Below, one piece after another: positions 52,767-61,260 of a stretch of DNA of 64,000 bases. Location: positions 49,731-113,730 of the forward strand of contig JACWER010000003.1 of NCBI GenBank assembly GCA_014653385.1, read 5' to 3'. This stretch comes from Pelagibacterales bacterium SAG-MED50. Lineage in GTDB: Bacteria > Pseudomonadota > Alphaproteobacteria > Pelagibacterales > Pelagibacteraceae. The position numbers and the translations under genes are program-made. Under the pieces are notes generated by a model. The model worked only from the letters and a program-made list of their open reading frames with translations, made no database searches and had not been told where the DNA came from. Each line of letters opens with the position of its first letter. The first letter of the stretch is position 1.

Positions 52767-54839
52767 ATGTTTAAAGTATACAAGAAGGAAATAGAAGTAG
52801 CAGGAAAGAAGATAAGTTTAGAAACAGGTAAAGTAGCAAGACAGGCAGACGGAGCAATCATCGCTTCATGTGGTGAAACGGTTATTTTAGCAACAGTGGT
52901 AGGAGCAAAGAAAGTAAATCCAGATATGGATTATTTTCCATTATCAGTAAACTACCAAGAAAAATATTATGCAGGTGGGAAAATTCCAGGTGGATTTTTT
53001 AAGAGAGAAGCAAGACCAACTGAAAGTGAACAATTAATATCAAGATTAATTGATAGACCTATCAGACCTTTATTTCCTGGTGAATTTAAAAATGAGGTTC
53101 AGTTATTACCAACAGTAATTTCATATGATAAAGAAAATCAACCAGATATCTTAGCAATCACTGCATCATCAGCAGCATTAGCTATCTCAGGTATGCCATT
53201 TATGGGTCCTGTAGGTGCGTCTAGAGTAGGTTATATTGATGGTAAATATATTCTTAACCCATCAAAAACTGATTTAGAAAAATCTACGTTAGATTTAGTT
53301 GTAGCAGGAACTAAAGACGCTGTGCTTATGGTTGAGTCTGAAACATCAGGTTTAACGGAGGAAGTAATGTTAGATGCAGTTAAATTTGGTCATGAAGGCT
53401 TTGTCCCAGTAATTGAAATGATTGAGGAGTTAGCTAAAGAATGTAGAAAGCCAGAATGGAAAGTTGAGAAAAAAGATTTATCTGAAGTTAAGCAAAAACT
53501 TGAGAGTGAATTTACTGAAGATTTAACTAAAGCTTTTGGAACAATAGATAAGCAAGATAGATCAAATCAAATTTCAGAAATATCTGAAAAAGCCAAGCAG
53601 CTTTTTGCTGATAATGAAAATTACTCTGATTTTAATGTTAATGATGAGTTAAAAAATCTTGAAAAGAAAATTGTTAGAACTGATATTCTTAAAAACAAAA
53701 AAAGAATTGATGGCAGAGGTTTAGCTGATGTAAGAGCTATTGAGTGTGAAGTTGGTGTTTTACCAAGAACTCATGGTTCAGCATTATTTACTAGAGGGGA
53801 AACGCAAGCAATTGTAGTTACTACTTTAGGTACCTCTGATGATGAACAAAGAATAGAAAGTCTAGATGGAAAATCCAGAGAAAGATTTATGCTTCATTAC
53901 AACTTTCCTCCTTTTTCAGTTGGTGAAACAGGAAGAATTGGAACTGGAAGACGTGAAGTTGGTCACGGAAAATTAGCATGGAGAGCAATCAATTCTTCAC
54001 TTCCTTCAAAAGAGGCTTTTCCATACACTTTTAGAATAGTATCAGAGATTACTGAATCTAATGGCTCTTCTTCAATGGCTACTGTTTGTGGAGCATCTCT
54101 TGCACTAATGGATGCTGGTGTTCCAATTAAAGAGCCAGTTGCAGGTATTGCAATGGGTTTAATTAAAGAAGGCGATGATTTTAGTGTTCTATCAGATATT
54201 TTAGGTGATGAAGATCACTTAGGAGATATGGACTTTAAAGTTGCTGGAACTAAAGATGGAATTACTTCACTTCAAATGGATATCAAAATTACTGGTATTA
54301 CATTTGAAATCATGGAACAGGCATTAAGCCAAGCTAAAGATGGAAGAGTCCATATCTTAGGTGAAATGAATAAAGCATTATCAGCTTCAAGAGAAGATGT
54401 TGGACAACACACTCCAAAAATGGAGCAGATTACAGTTGATAAAAAAGATATCGCTGCTGTAATTGGAAAAGGTGGTGCAACAATTAGAGAAATAGTTGAA
54501 AAATCAGGAGCAAAAGTAGATGTTAATGATGAAGGAGTTGTGACAGTTGCTGCGCCAGATGAAGAATCTAGAAATATCGCAATGCAAATGATTAAAGACA
54601 TTACTGCAAAAGCTGAATTGAATAAAATTTATTCAGGTAAAGTAATGAAGATTATGGAGTTTGGTGCTTTTGTTAACTTCTTAGGCAAACAAGATGGCCT
54701 TGTTCACATTTCAGAACTTGCTCCTAAAAGAGTAGAAAAAGTTACTGATGTTGTAAAAGAAGGTGACGAAGTAAAAGTTAAAGTGATTGGTTTTGACAGA
54801 GGTAAAGTTAAACTTTCCATGAAACAAGCTGCTGAGTAG
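52767..54839 (+). CDS. pnp: Polyribonucleotide nucleotidyltransferase (PNPase)
   Basis: Phosphorolytic 3'-5' exoribonuclease of the degradosome. The 690 residues comprise two RNase PH domains (the second with [19 protein letters not shown] near 480) linked by an all-helical segment, a KH domain ([12 protein letters not shown] near 565) and a C-terminal S1 domain ([14 protein letters not shown] near 618). Last gene of the nusA-infB-rbfA-rpsO-pnp run, with a terminator behind it. Confidence 0.97.
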   Translation: MFKVYKKEIEVAGKKISLETGKVARQADGAIIASCGETVILATVVGAKKVNPDMDYFPLSVNYQEKYYAGGKIPGGFFKREARPTESEQLISRLIDRPIRPLFPGEFKNEVQLLPTVISYDKENQPDILAITASSAALAISGMPFMGPVGASRVGYIDGKYILNPSKTDLEKSTLDLVVAGTKDAVLMVESETSGLTEEVMLDAVKFGHEGFVPVIEMIEELAKECRKPEWKVEKKDLSEVKQKLESEFTEDLTKAFGTIDKQDRSNQISEISEKAKQLFADNENYSDFNVNDELKNLEKKIVRTDILKNKKRIDGRGLADVRAIECEVGVLPRTHGSALFTRGETQAIVVTTLGTSDDEQRIESLDGKSRERFMLHYNFPPFSVGETGRIGTGRREVGHGKLAWRAINSSLPSKEAFPYTFRIVSEITESNGSSSMATVCGASLALMDAGVPIKEPVAGIAMGLIKEGDDFSVLSDILGDEDHLGDMDFKVAGTKDGITSLQMDIKITGITFEIMEQALSQAKDGRVHILGEMNKALSASREDVGQHTPKMEQITVDKKDIAAVIGKGGATIREIVEKSGAKVDVNDEGVVTVAAPDEESRNIAMQMIKDITAKAELNKIYSGKVMKIMEFGAFVNFLGKQDGLVHISELAPKRVEKVTDVVKEGDEVKVKVIGFDRGKVKLSMKQAAE

Positions 54840-54858
54840 TACTTTAAATAAAAATTCT

Positions 54859-54891
54859 AAACCCCTAGAATGAGAGTTTTGGGGGTTTTTT
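54859..54891 (+). terminator. Terminator after pnp
   Basis: AAACCCC starting near 54860 can pair with GGGGTTT starting near 54882, with a loop of roughly 15 bases, followed by TTTTT. It stands about 20 bases after the pnp stop and faces the convergent lipoprotein gene 54918-55283. The stem is short but G-C rich for this genome. Confidence 0.7.
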
Positions 54892-54917
54892 ATTTAAATT
54901 TTAATTAATATCTAGAA

Positions 54918-55283
54918 TTAAAATTTTATATCTTTAGGATTTTCACAATCTACTGGCATTATTAATTCATCAAACATTTTATTGCTTAATTCTGGAGAAG
55001 GTGACATCGTGGCTAGAGTTTCTTTGCTTATTGCTAAATCTTTAAATGGTTTTATAGCATTCTCATAATTAGCTTCATGAAATTTTTCTCTTGTGTACCA
55101 TTTTTTCTTTTTCAAAAATGGAATTATTGGATTTGGGCTTAAAATTCTATACTCATCAGTAGTGCAATTATATTCCGAGGTTCCGTAGATATTTACTATA
55201 ACATCAGAAGGTCCACAGGATGTAACAGTAGATATAAGTAGTAATGATAAAAAAATTTTTATTATATTTTTAAATTTAACCAT
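54918..55283 (-). CDS. Small lipoprotein of unknown function
   Basis: I do not recognise a family. The 121-residue product begins with a basic start and hydrophobic run ending in lipobox V-T-S-C (Cys23), so it is probably lipid-anchored in the envelope. The mature part has two further cysteines (C-T-T-D-E-Y-R near residue 40 and D-C-E near 114) that might pair in the periplasm, and the segment I-L-S-P-N-P-I-I-P-F-L-K-K-K-K-W-Y. It follows fabI by 6 bases and may be the last gene of the fabA-fabB-fabI transcript. Confidence 0.7.
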   Translation of the reverse strand: MVKFKNIIKIFLSLLLISTVTSCGPSDVIVNIYGTSEYNCTTDEYRILSPNPIIPFLKKKKWYTREKFHEANYENAIKPFKDLAISKETLATMSPSPELSNKMFDELIMPVDCENPKDIKF

Positions 55284-55289
55284 TAAATT

Positions 55290-56075
55290 TTAAGTAATAT
55301 TCTTAGGATCTGGCATCCCAACCTTATTATATCCAGCATCTACATAGTGAATTTCACCAGTAACACCATTTGCAAGGTCACTTAGTAGATATAATGCTGA
55401 ATTTCCAACATCATGGATATCCACGTTTCTTTTAAGGAAAGAATGGTCTTCATTCCATTTATATAGGAATTTTGCGTCTCCAATAGCAGAAGCAGCTAAT
55501 GTTTTAATCGGTCCAGCACTTATTGCATTAACTCTCATGCCTTTAGCACCCAAATCTCTTGCAAGATATTTAACACTAGATTCTAACGCCGCCTTACATA
55601 CACCCATTACATTGTAATTGGGAATAGCTTTGCTTGCTTCGTAGCTTAGAGTGATTAGACTTCCACCATCTTTCATTACTTTAGATGCTTCTTTTGCAAC
55701 TTCAGTAAATGAAAAGCATGAAATTAACATGCTTCTTAAAAAGTTTTCTCTAGTAGTGTTTAAATATTCACCAGATAACTCTGACTTATCAGAAAATGCA
55801 ATTGCGTGAACTACAAAATCAATTTCACCCCATTGAGATTTAACATCTTCAAATAATTTTGTAACATCTTCTTTTTTTTCAACATCACAACTAAATGTAA
55901 CTTTTGAGTTTAATTTTTCTGCTAGAGGAATTACTCTTTTCTTTAATGCATCCCCTAAATAAGTGAACGCAAGTTCTGCTCCAGCTTCTGCAAGTTTTTG
56001 TGAAATACCCCAGGCAATAGATCTTTCGTTGGCAACTCCCATCACCAATCCTTTTTTACTTTTCATCAAGCTCAT
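55290..56075 (-). CDS. fabI: Enoyl-[acyl-carrier-protein] reductase FabI
   Basis: NADH-dependent last reduction in each cycle of fatty-acid elongation. The 261 residues show the enoyl-reductase variant of the short-chain dehydrogenase fold: M-G-V-A-N-E-R-S-I-A-W-G-I near residue 12, H-A-I-A-F-S near 90 and the active-site Tyr154 and Lys161 in Y-N-V-M-G-V-C-K-A-A-L-E. It follows fabB by 2 bases. FabA, FabB and FabI together give unsaturated fatty-acid synthesis. Confidence 0.95.
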   Translation of the reverse strand: MSLMKSKKGLVMGVANERSIAWGISQKLAEAGAELAFTYLGDALKKRVIPLAEKLNSKVTFSCDVEKKEDVTKLFEDVKSQWGEIDFVVHAIAFSDKSELSGEYLNTTRENFLRSMLISCFSFTEVAKEASKVMKDGGSLITLSYEASKAIPNYNVMGVCKAALESSVKYLARDLGAKGMRVNAISAGPIKTLAASAIGDAKFLYKWNEDHSFLKRNVDIHDVGNSALYLLSDLANGVTGEIHYVDAGYNKVGMPDPKNIT

Positions 56076-56077
56076 TA

Positions 56078-57289
56078 TTATACTTTCTCAAAAATTAAAG
56101 CGGCATTAGTTCCACCAAAACCAAAACTATTAGACATCACTGTATTTAAAGTTGCTCCTGTCTCAGTTTTAGCAACTATAGGAAACTTTTTAGCCTCTTC
56201 ATCCATTTCACTAATGTTAGCAGAACTGGCTATGAAATTATTTTTCATCATAATCAAACAATAGATCGCTTCATGAACTGATGCAGCTCCTAAAGGATGT
56301 CCAGATAGCGATTTAGTTGAACTAATTTTTGGAATTTCATTTCCAAAAGCCTCTTTTATTGCATTTAATTCTGTAATGTCTCCAACTGGAGTAGAAGTTC
56401 CATGAGTATTTATATAATCAATTTTATTTTTTGATGTTGCCATAGCCATCTTCATACAACGTACTGCACCCTCTCCTGATGGAGCCACCATATCGTATCC
56501 ATCTGAAGTTGCTCCATAACCAGTTAATTCCGCGTATATTTTGGCACCTCTTGCTTTAGCATGTTCGTATTCTTCAAGCACTAACACTCCACCACCACCT
56601 GCTATTACAAAACCATCTCTAGTTTTGTCGTAAGCTCTTGATGCAGTCTCTGGGATATCATTATATTTTGAAGATAAAGCAGTCATGGCATCAAACATTG
56701 CTGTCATTGCCCAGTGAACTTCTTCACTACCACCTGCAAAAACAATATCTTGCTTACCCATTTGAATTAGTTCCATCGAGTTTCCAATACAGTGTCCACT
56801 TGTTGAACAAGCCGAACTCATTGTATAATTTGTTCCTTTAATTTTAAATGGAACGGCAAGGGTAGCTGAAGCTGTACTAGCCATTGTTCTTGGAACAATA
56901 AACGGTCCCATTAATTTTGGAGTTTTGGCTCTAGTCTTATCGGCTGCTAAGATAACGTTTTCAATTGAGGGTCCACCTGAACCCATCACTATCCCAGTTT
57001 TAAAATTACTTACTTCACTTTCTTCCAATCCAGAATCTTCTATAGCCTCTTTCATTGCTATATAGTTATAGGCAGACCCTGAACCCATAAACCTAATTGT
57101 TTTTCGATCAATATGATCTTCAAGTTTTATATTTGGTTTTCCGTGAACATGGCATTTAAGATTATGTTCTTTATATTCTTCAGCATAAGAAATTCCCGAT
57201 TTTGAATTTACTAAAGATTGATGAACTTCTTCTTGATTATTTCCTAGACAAGAAACAATTCCTAACCCTGTTATTACTACTCTTCTCAT
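56078..57289 (-). CDS. fabB: Beta-ketoacyl-ACP synthase I
   Basis: Elongates acyl-ACP, and with FabA is needed for unsaturated fatty acids. The 403 residues carry the catalytic Cys161 in [10 protein letters not shown], the first His in [11 protein letters not shown] near 296 and the second in [11 protein letters not shown] near 331, then [11 protein letters not shown]. The FabB rather than FabF assignment rests on the motif S-T-S-G-H and on pairing with fabA. The ATG shares a base with the fabA stop. Confidence 0.94.
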   Translation of the reverse strand: MRRVVITGLGIVSCLGNNQEEVHQSLVNSKSGISYAEEYKEHNLKCHVHGKPNIKLEDHIDRKTIRFMGSGSAYNYIAMKEAIEDSGLEESEVSNFKTGIVMGSGGPSIENVILAADKTRAKTPKLMGPFIVPRTMASTASATLAVPFKIKGTNYTMSSACSTSGHCIGNSMELIQMGKQDIVFAGGSEEVHWAMTAMFDAMTALSSKYNDIPETASRAYDKTRDGFVIAGGGGVLVLEEYEHAKARGAKIYAELTGYGATSDGYDMVAPSGEGAVRCMKMAMATSKNKIDYINTHGTSTPVGDITELNAIKEAFGNEIPKISSTKSLSGHPLGAASVHEAIYCLIMMKNNFIASSANISEMDEEAKKFPIVAKTETGATLNTVMSNSFGFGGTNAALIFEKV

Positions 57290-57789
57290 TATTTAAATAA
57301 ACCTACTTTTAAACTTTCTGCTGAATATATTTTTTTATTATCTGCAAAAACCAGCCCATTTGCAAGCCCAACAGTTGTGCCACCAGGTGACATAATTTTT
57401 TTCACATCTATTTCATACCTTACGTTCTTTATACTTTGTAAAACTTCACCAGTAAATTTTACTGTTCCAACGCCTAGCGCCCTACCTTTTCCTGGGTTTC
57501 CTAACCAACCAAGGTAAAAACCGACTAACTGCCACATAGCATCCAATCCTAAACAACCAGGCATAACTGGGTCAGACTTAAAATGGCAATCAAAGAACCA
57601 AAGATTGTCTTTAATATCCAATTCAGCCTTTAAGGACCCTTTGTTAAAAATCCCATCATTTTCGTTAATCTCGGTTATTCTATCGAACATAAGCATTGGA
57701 GGAAGTGGCAATTTCGCGTTTCCTGGGCCAAAAAGCTCACCATTTCCACATGTTATGAGGTCATCGTAGGTATATGAGTTTTTTTTCAT
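57289..57789 (-). CDS. fabA: 3-hydroxydecanoyl-ACP dehydratase/isomerase FabA
   Basis: Makes and isomerises the trans-2-decenoyl-ACP that seeds unsaturated fatty acids. The 166 residues contain catalytic His69 in [12 protein letters not shown] and Asp83 in [11 protein letters not shown], close to the E. coli H70 and D84. It heads the fabA-fabB-fabI operon and lies divergent to irr with 93 bases between, an arrangement known in Rhizobiales. Confidence 0.95.
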   Translation of the reverse strand: MKKNSYTYDDLITCGNGELFGPGNAKLPLPPMLMFDRITEINENDGIFNKGSLKAELDIKDNLWFFDCHFKSDPVMPGCLGLDAMWQLVGFYLGWLGNPGKGRALGVGTVKFTGEVLQSIKNVRYEIDVKKIMSPGGTTVGLANGLVFADNKKIYSAESLKVGLFK

Positions 57790-57860
57790 AAAATTTGAGT
57801 TCCCTTAATACTTGATTTAATGATAATATAATATAATAAAACAGAATAATTTATTATCAG

Positions 57861-57877
57861 TTTAGAATTATTATAAA
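57861..57877. promoter_or_regulatory. Candidate Irr operator in front of irr (and fabA)
   Basis: TTTAGAATTATTATAAA fits the alphaproteobacterial iron control element TTTAGAA-N3-TTCTAAA with a perfect left half and one mismatch on the right. It ends 5 bases before the irr ATG and about 70 bases upstream of fabA. In that place a bound Irr would block its own gene. A near copy is at 58341-58357. Consensus quoted from memory of Irr-box studies. Confidence 0.6.
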
Positions 57878-57882
57878 CAAAC

Positions 57883-58311
57883 ATGTCAAGAAACGCTAAT
57901 TTTATTGATAAATTAAGAGAAGCTAGATTAAGACCCACAAAACAAAGGGTAAAAATTTGTGAGCTTTTATTTAATAGAGAGAAAACATTTCACTTCACAA
58001 TTAATGATCTTGTAAAAAAAATTTCAGAGGATTTAAATGAAAAAATATCTTTAGCTACTGTTTACAATACGGTTCATGCTTTTGTAAAAAAAGGCTACCT
58101 AAAAGAAATAGCAATTAATAGTGATAAAAGTTATTTTGATACCAATACATCAACTCACCATCACTTCTATGATGAAGATACACATGAATTAATAGATTGT
58201 GAACAAAACAATATTGATTCTATTAATATTAAAAATAATATTACTGGAAAAAAAATAAATTCAGTTGAAGTTTTGATTAAAGTTGCGAGTGATAATCAAA
58301 ATCATAATTAA
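57883..58311 (+). CDS. irr: Iron response regulator Irr
   Basis: Fur-superfamily regulator that, in Rhizobiales, senses haem and controls iron and haem genes when iron is scarce. The 142 residues have the winged helix with L-R-P-T-K-Q-R-V near residue 16 and S-L-A-T-V-Y-N-T-V near 56. The His92-His93-His94 stretch in T-H-H-H-F typical of Irr is present, and Fur zinc-cysteine pairs are absent. No Cys-Pro haem regulatory motif is seen near the N-terminus, so sensing may rest on the histidines. The irr/fabA divergent pair supports the call. Confidence 0.87.
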   Translation: MSRNANFIDKLREARLRPTKQRVKICELLFNREKTFHFTINDLVKKISEDLNEKISLATVYNTVHAFVKKGYLKEIAINSDKSYFDTNTSTHHHFYDEDTHELIDCEQNNIDSINIKNNITGKKINSVEVLIKVASDNQNHN

Positions 58312-58340
58312 TTCAATAAAATCAATAATTTAAATTATAC

Positions 58341-58357
58341 ATTATAATTATTCTAAA
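58341..58357. promoter_or_regulatory. Candidate Irr operator in front of rubrerythrin
   Basis: ATTATAATTATTCTAAA matches the reverse complement of the irr site at 57861-57877 in 15 of 17 bases and has a perfect right half (TTCTAAA) of the TTTAGAA-N3-TTCTAAA consensus. It ends 3 bases before the predicted -35 box at 58361, a position that suits either activation or occlusion. Confidence 0.55.
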
Positions 58358-58360
58358 CTA

Positions 58361-58388
58361 TTGACTTTCCGTCTACAGGCATTATATG
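58361..58388 (+). promoter_or_regulatory. Candidate rubrerythrin promoter
   Basis: TTGACT (58361-58366) is followed after 16 bases by TATATG (58383-58388). That is five of six and four of six matches to the sigma-70 hexamers. The rubrerythrin start at 58418 is about 30 bases downstream and carries the strong ribosome site AAGGAG (58406-58411), consistent with high expression. Confidence 0.5.
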
Positions 58389-58417
58389 TTCAGCATCATT
58401 AAATTAAGGAGAATATA

Positions 58418-58834
58418 ATGTCATTAAAAGGAAGTAAGACTGAAGAAAACTTAAAAGAAGCATTTGCTGGTGAAAGCCAAGCAAATAGAAGATATCTTTA
58501 TTTTGCACAAAAGGCTGATATTGAAGGATACAACGATGTTGCATCAGTATTTAGATCAACTGCCGAAGGTGAAACTGGCCACGCACATGGTCACCTAGAA
58601 TATTTGGAAGAAGTTGGAGATCCTGGAACTGGAATGCCAATTGGTGAAACTAAGGATAATCTAGCTTCAGCTGTGCAAGGTGAAACGCATGAATACACAG
58701 ACATGTACCCTGGTATGGCTAAAACAGCTAGAGAAGAAGGTTTTGAAGAAATTGCTGATTGGTTTGAAACTTTAGCAAAAGCTGAAAAATCACACGCTGG
58801 TAAATTCCAAAAAACATTAGAATCTATTAGTTAA
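58418..58834 (+). CDS. Rubrerythrin (ferritin-like diiron domain only)
   Basis: Probably a peroxide-scavenging diiron protein. The 138 residues form one four-helix ferritin-like domain with all seven rubrerythrin iron ligands: E19, E52, H55, E89, E92, E123 and H126. The C-terminal rubredoxin domain of classical rubrerythrins is absent, so electrons must come from another protein, perhaps the Fe-S protein encoded next. Codon use, strong ribosome site and promoter suggest high expression. An Irr-type site lies upstream. Confidence 0.93.
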   Translation: MSLKGSKTEENLKEAFAGESQANRRYLYFAQKADIEGYNDVASVFRSTAEGETGHAHGHLEYLEEVGDPGTGMPIGETKDNLASAVQGETHEYTDMYPGMAKTAREEGFEEIADWFETLAKAEKSHAGKFQKTLESIS

Positions 58835-58885
58835 TAAATTTTTTTAGTGGGCATTAACTTGCCCACTAAATATTCAAAAAAATTT
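58833..58885 (+). other. Long stem-loop between rubrerythrin and the Fe-S protein gene
   Basis: TTTAGTGGGCA (58843-58853) and TGCCCACTAAA (58860-58870) form a perfect 11-bp stem with loop TTAACT. The flanks, AAATTTT... before and ...AAAAAAATTT after a 5-base bulge, can extend it. No T run follows the stem, so it is not a standard terminator. It may protect the rubrerythrin message or lower expression of the next gene. Confidence 0.7.
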
Positions 58886-58896
58886 CAATTAAAATT

Positions 58897-60228
58897 ATGA
58901 GTAAAGAAGGTAGTTTAGACGCCCCTATTCGACATCCAATCGATTTTGAGCATCCTGATTTTTTAAATCCTGAAAAATTAGATGCTGAAATGAGAAGAAC
59001 ATTTGATATTTGTCATGGTTGCAGAAGATGTTTTAACTTATGTGATTCATTCCCTAAATTATTTGACATGATTGATGAGTCTGAAAATGAGGATGTTGAA
59101 AGTTTAAAAAGTGAACAGTTTGAACCGGTTGTAGATGCATGTACTTTGTGTGATATGTGTTTTATGACTAAATGCCCGTATGTACCTCCTCATGACTTTG
59201 ATCTAGATTTCCCCCACTTAATGTTGAGATACAGAACTGCTCAAAAAAAATTAGGAAAATTACCAAGCGTACCATTACAATTAGCTCAAATAGACAGAAA
59301 CTCAAAAATTGGTGTTATGTTTTCAAAAATAGTTAATTGGGCATCTAGTATTAAAAACAAATTTTTTAGAAAAATTTTAGAAATTGTTGCAGGAATTGAT
59401 AAAAGAGTTCAGTTACCAAAATACAATTCAGAAACATTTTCAAATTTCTTTAAAAAAAATAAAGATAAAATAAATTTTCAAACTCCAAACAAAGATAGAA
59501 AAGTTGTAATCTACACAACTTGTTTTGTTAATTTTAATAAAAAAAATACAGGTGTTGCTGCTTTAAAAGTTTTAAAAAAGAATGGAGTTGAAGTTCAAGA
59601 GGCTTACCCAGGATGTTGTGGTATGCCTTTTTTAGAACAAGCAGATCTTCCTAAAGTGGTGGAACAAGCAAAGAAAGTTTCTAAAGATTTATTAGAGTGG
59701 GTTGATAAAGGCTATAAAGTAATAACTTTAACAGCTAGTTGTGGTTTAATGTTAAAATTTGAATGGCCTCTTTTATTACCTAAGGATAAAAATATAAAAA
59801 GATTATCTGCAAATGTAATGGATATAGACGAGTATGTTGTTGATATAGCAAATAACGAAGGCTTGGCTGAGGGATTACAAGAAATAGATGGTGGCGTTAC
59901 AGTTCACAATGCGTGTCATGCTCGAGCTCAAAATATGGGTATCAAATCAAGAGATATGCTGAAACTTATTCCGAATGTTAAATTAGATGTTGTTGAAAGA
60001 TGTGCTGGTCATGGAGGTACTTTTGGTGTCATGAAAGATACTCATGATTTGGCAAATAAAGTAGGAAGACCAACTGCCAGACAAATAAAGAATAAAAATA
60101 ATAAATATATGGCTTCAGATTGTCCGCTTGCTGGCAAACACTTGAAGCAATTAGAGGCTGACACAAATATTTCTAATGATGAGGCGTTACATCCTATCGA
60201 ATTAATGGCAAAAAGTTATAAGTTATGA
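58897..60228 (+). CDS. CCG-domain Fe-S oxidoreductase subunit (HdrD/GlpC-like)
   Basis: The 443-residue protein has two ferredoxin-type 4Fe-4S sites (C39-x2-C42-x2-C45-x3-C49 and C82-x2-C85-x2-C88-x4-C93). It also has two cysteine-rich CCG-type segments: C-C-G-M-P-F near residue 245, and H-N-A-C-H-A-R-A-Q followed by E-R-C-A-G-H-G-G near 335-370, the last with the usual C-C-G changed to C-A-G. Such proteins pass electrons in heterodisulfide reductase and glycerol-3-phosphate dehydrogenase complexes. No partner flavoprotein is present; between rubrerythrin and DUF3501 it may reduce rubrerythrin. The stop overlaps the next gene by 4 bases. Confidence 0.87.
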   Translation: MSKEGSLDAPIRHPIDFEHPDFLNPEKLDAEMRRTFDICHGCRRCFNLCDSFPKLFDMIDESENEDVESLKSEQFEPVVDACTLCDMCFMTKCPYVPPHDFDLDFPHLMLRYRTAQKKLGKLPSVPLQLAQIDRNSKIGVMFSKIVNWASSIKNKFFRKILEIVAGIDKRVQLPKYNSETFSNFFKKNKDKINFQTPNKDRKVVIYTTCFVNFNKKNTGVAALKVLKKNGVEVQEAYPGCCGMPFLEQADLPKVVEQAKKVSKDLLEWVDKGYKVITLTASCGLMLKFEWPLLLPKDKNIKRLSANVMDIDEYVVDIANNEGLAEGLQEIDGGVTVHNACHARAQNMGIKSRDMLKLIPNVKLDVVERCAGHGGTFGVMKDTHDLANKVGRPTARQIKNKNNKYMASDCPLAGKHLKQLEADTNISNDEALHPIELMAKSYKL

Positions 60229-60824
60229 TGATGCCAAGAGAAAAAAGAGAAATTCTAAAAGAAGACATTATGCCTTTAGATGTCTATATAAAAAATAGAA
60301 AAGAGCTTAGAAAAAATATTGTGAACTTCAAAAAGGATAGAAGAATAGCACTAGGTCCATACGCTACTTTTTATTTTGAAAGTTATGAAACAATGTTGGC
60401 TCAAGTTCAAGAGATGCTTTATATCGAAAAAGGTGGTGATGAACAATTAAAGGATGAACTGATAGCTTACAATCCTCTAATACCTAATGGAAAAGAACTG
60501 ACGGCCACATTAATGTTTGAAATTGATAACCCGGTTTCAAGATCAGCATTTCTAAGTAAAGTTGGAGGAATTGAAGAAAAAGTTTTTATTAAAATTGATG
60601 GTGAGTCAATTAAAGCAATCCCAGAGGAAGACGTTGATAGAACTTCTGCAGAAGGAAAAGCATCCTCAGTTCAATTCATACATTTTAAATTTAGTGATGA
60701 ACAAATCCAAAAGTTCAAATCAGATGGTGCTGAAGTCGAAATTGGGATAGATCACAAAGAATATTCGCATACGACAAAACTAAACTCAACAAATTTAAGT
60801 TCTCTATCAGCTGATTTTAGTTAA
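60225..60824 (+). CDS. DUF3501 family protein
   Basis: A 199-residue soluble protein of the DUF3501 family, recognised by R-E-I-L-K-E-D-I-M-P-L-D-x-Y near the start, R-K-E-L-R-K, and the central Y-A-T-F-Y-F-E-S-Y-E-T-M-L-A-Q-V-Q-E-M-L segment. Biochemical role unknown. It overlaps the Fe-S gene by 4 bases (ATGA), and the trio rubrerythrin, CCG protein and DUF3501 recurs in Proteobacteria, so it probably works with the other two. Three successive ATGs (60225, 60228, 60231) could each start it. The 3' end overlaps the convergent SH3 gene by 8 bases. Confidence 0.82.
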   Translation: MMMPREKREILKEDIMPLDVYIKNRKELRKNIVNFKKDRRIALGPYATFYFESYETMLAQVQEMLYIEKGGDEQLKDELIAYNPLIPNGKELTATLMFEIDNPVSRSAFLSKVGGIEEKVFIKIDGESIKAIPEEDVDRTSAEGKASSVQFIHFKFSDEQIQKFKSDGAEVEIGIDHKEYSHTTKLNSTNLSSLSADFS

Positions 60825-61260
60825 TTAAGCCCCAAATATCATTAATTTTAATCCATCCTTCATAATCACCAGATTTTATTTTGCACCATTTTTCCTGACA
60901 CTTATCGACAATTAATAGTCTGCCCTTTTCTATTTGGGCTATAGGTTTTGCAAATGAAGATGGTTTTTTAAATAAAACTTTATTTTGAATTGCAATAACA
61001 GAATTATTTTCTTTTAATTGTGAAATGTGTATCCAACCACTGTTATTTTTTAAATCCATTATTCTTCTAAAATTTTCTTTTTTATCTATTTGTTTCAAAG
61101 GTAAGTTAATTTTCTTATAAACATATTTGATATCTGAGTCAAAACTAGGACCATAACGAACATTTACTTTACCTTTTTTTAAAGAAACAAAAGTTTCTTC
61201 AGCCATAGAAGAGGAAATGAAAATTATTAAACAAAATAGTGTGTAAATAATTTTATACAT
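60817..61260 (-). CDS. Exported SH3-like domain protein
   Basis: The 147-residue product has a Sec signal peptide cleaved after S-M-A (about residue 20). It carries two bacterial SH3-type segments: V-N-V-R-Y-G-P-S-F-D-S-D-I, and later W-C-K-I-K-S-G-D-Y-E-G-W-I with a W-I-H-I-S-Q-L between them. Periplasmic SH3 domains bind peptidoglycan peptides or partner hydrolases, so a wall-related role is likely. It shares one base with the upstream ThiF-like gene. Confidence 0.82.
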   Translation of the reverse strand: MYKIIYTLFCLIIFISSSMAEETFVSLKKGKVNVRYGPSFDSDIKYVYKKINLPLKQIDKKENFRRIMDLKNNSGWIHISQLKENNSVIAIQNKVLFKKPSSFAKPIAQIEKGRLLIVDKCQEKWCKIKSGDYEGWIKINDIWGLIN

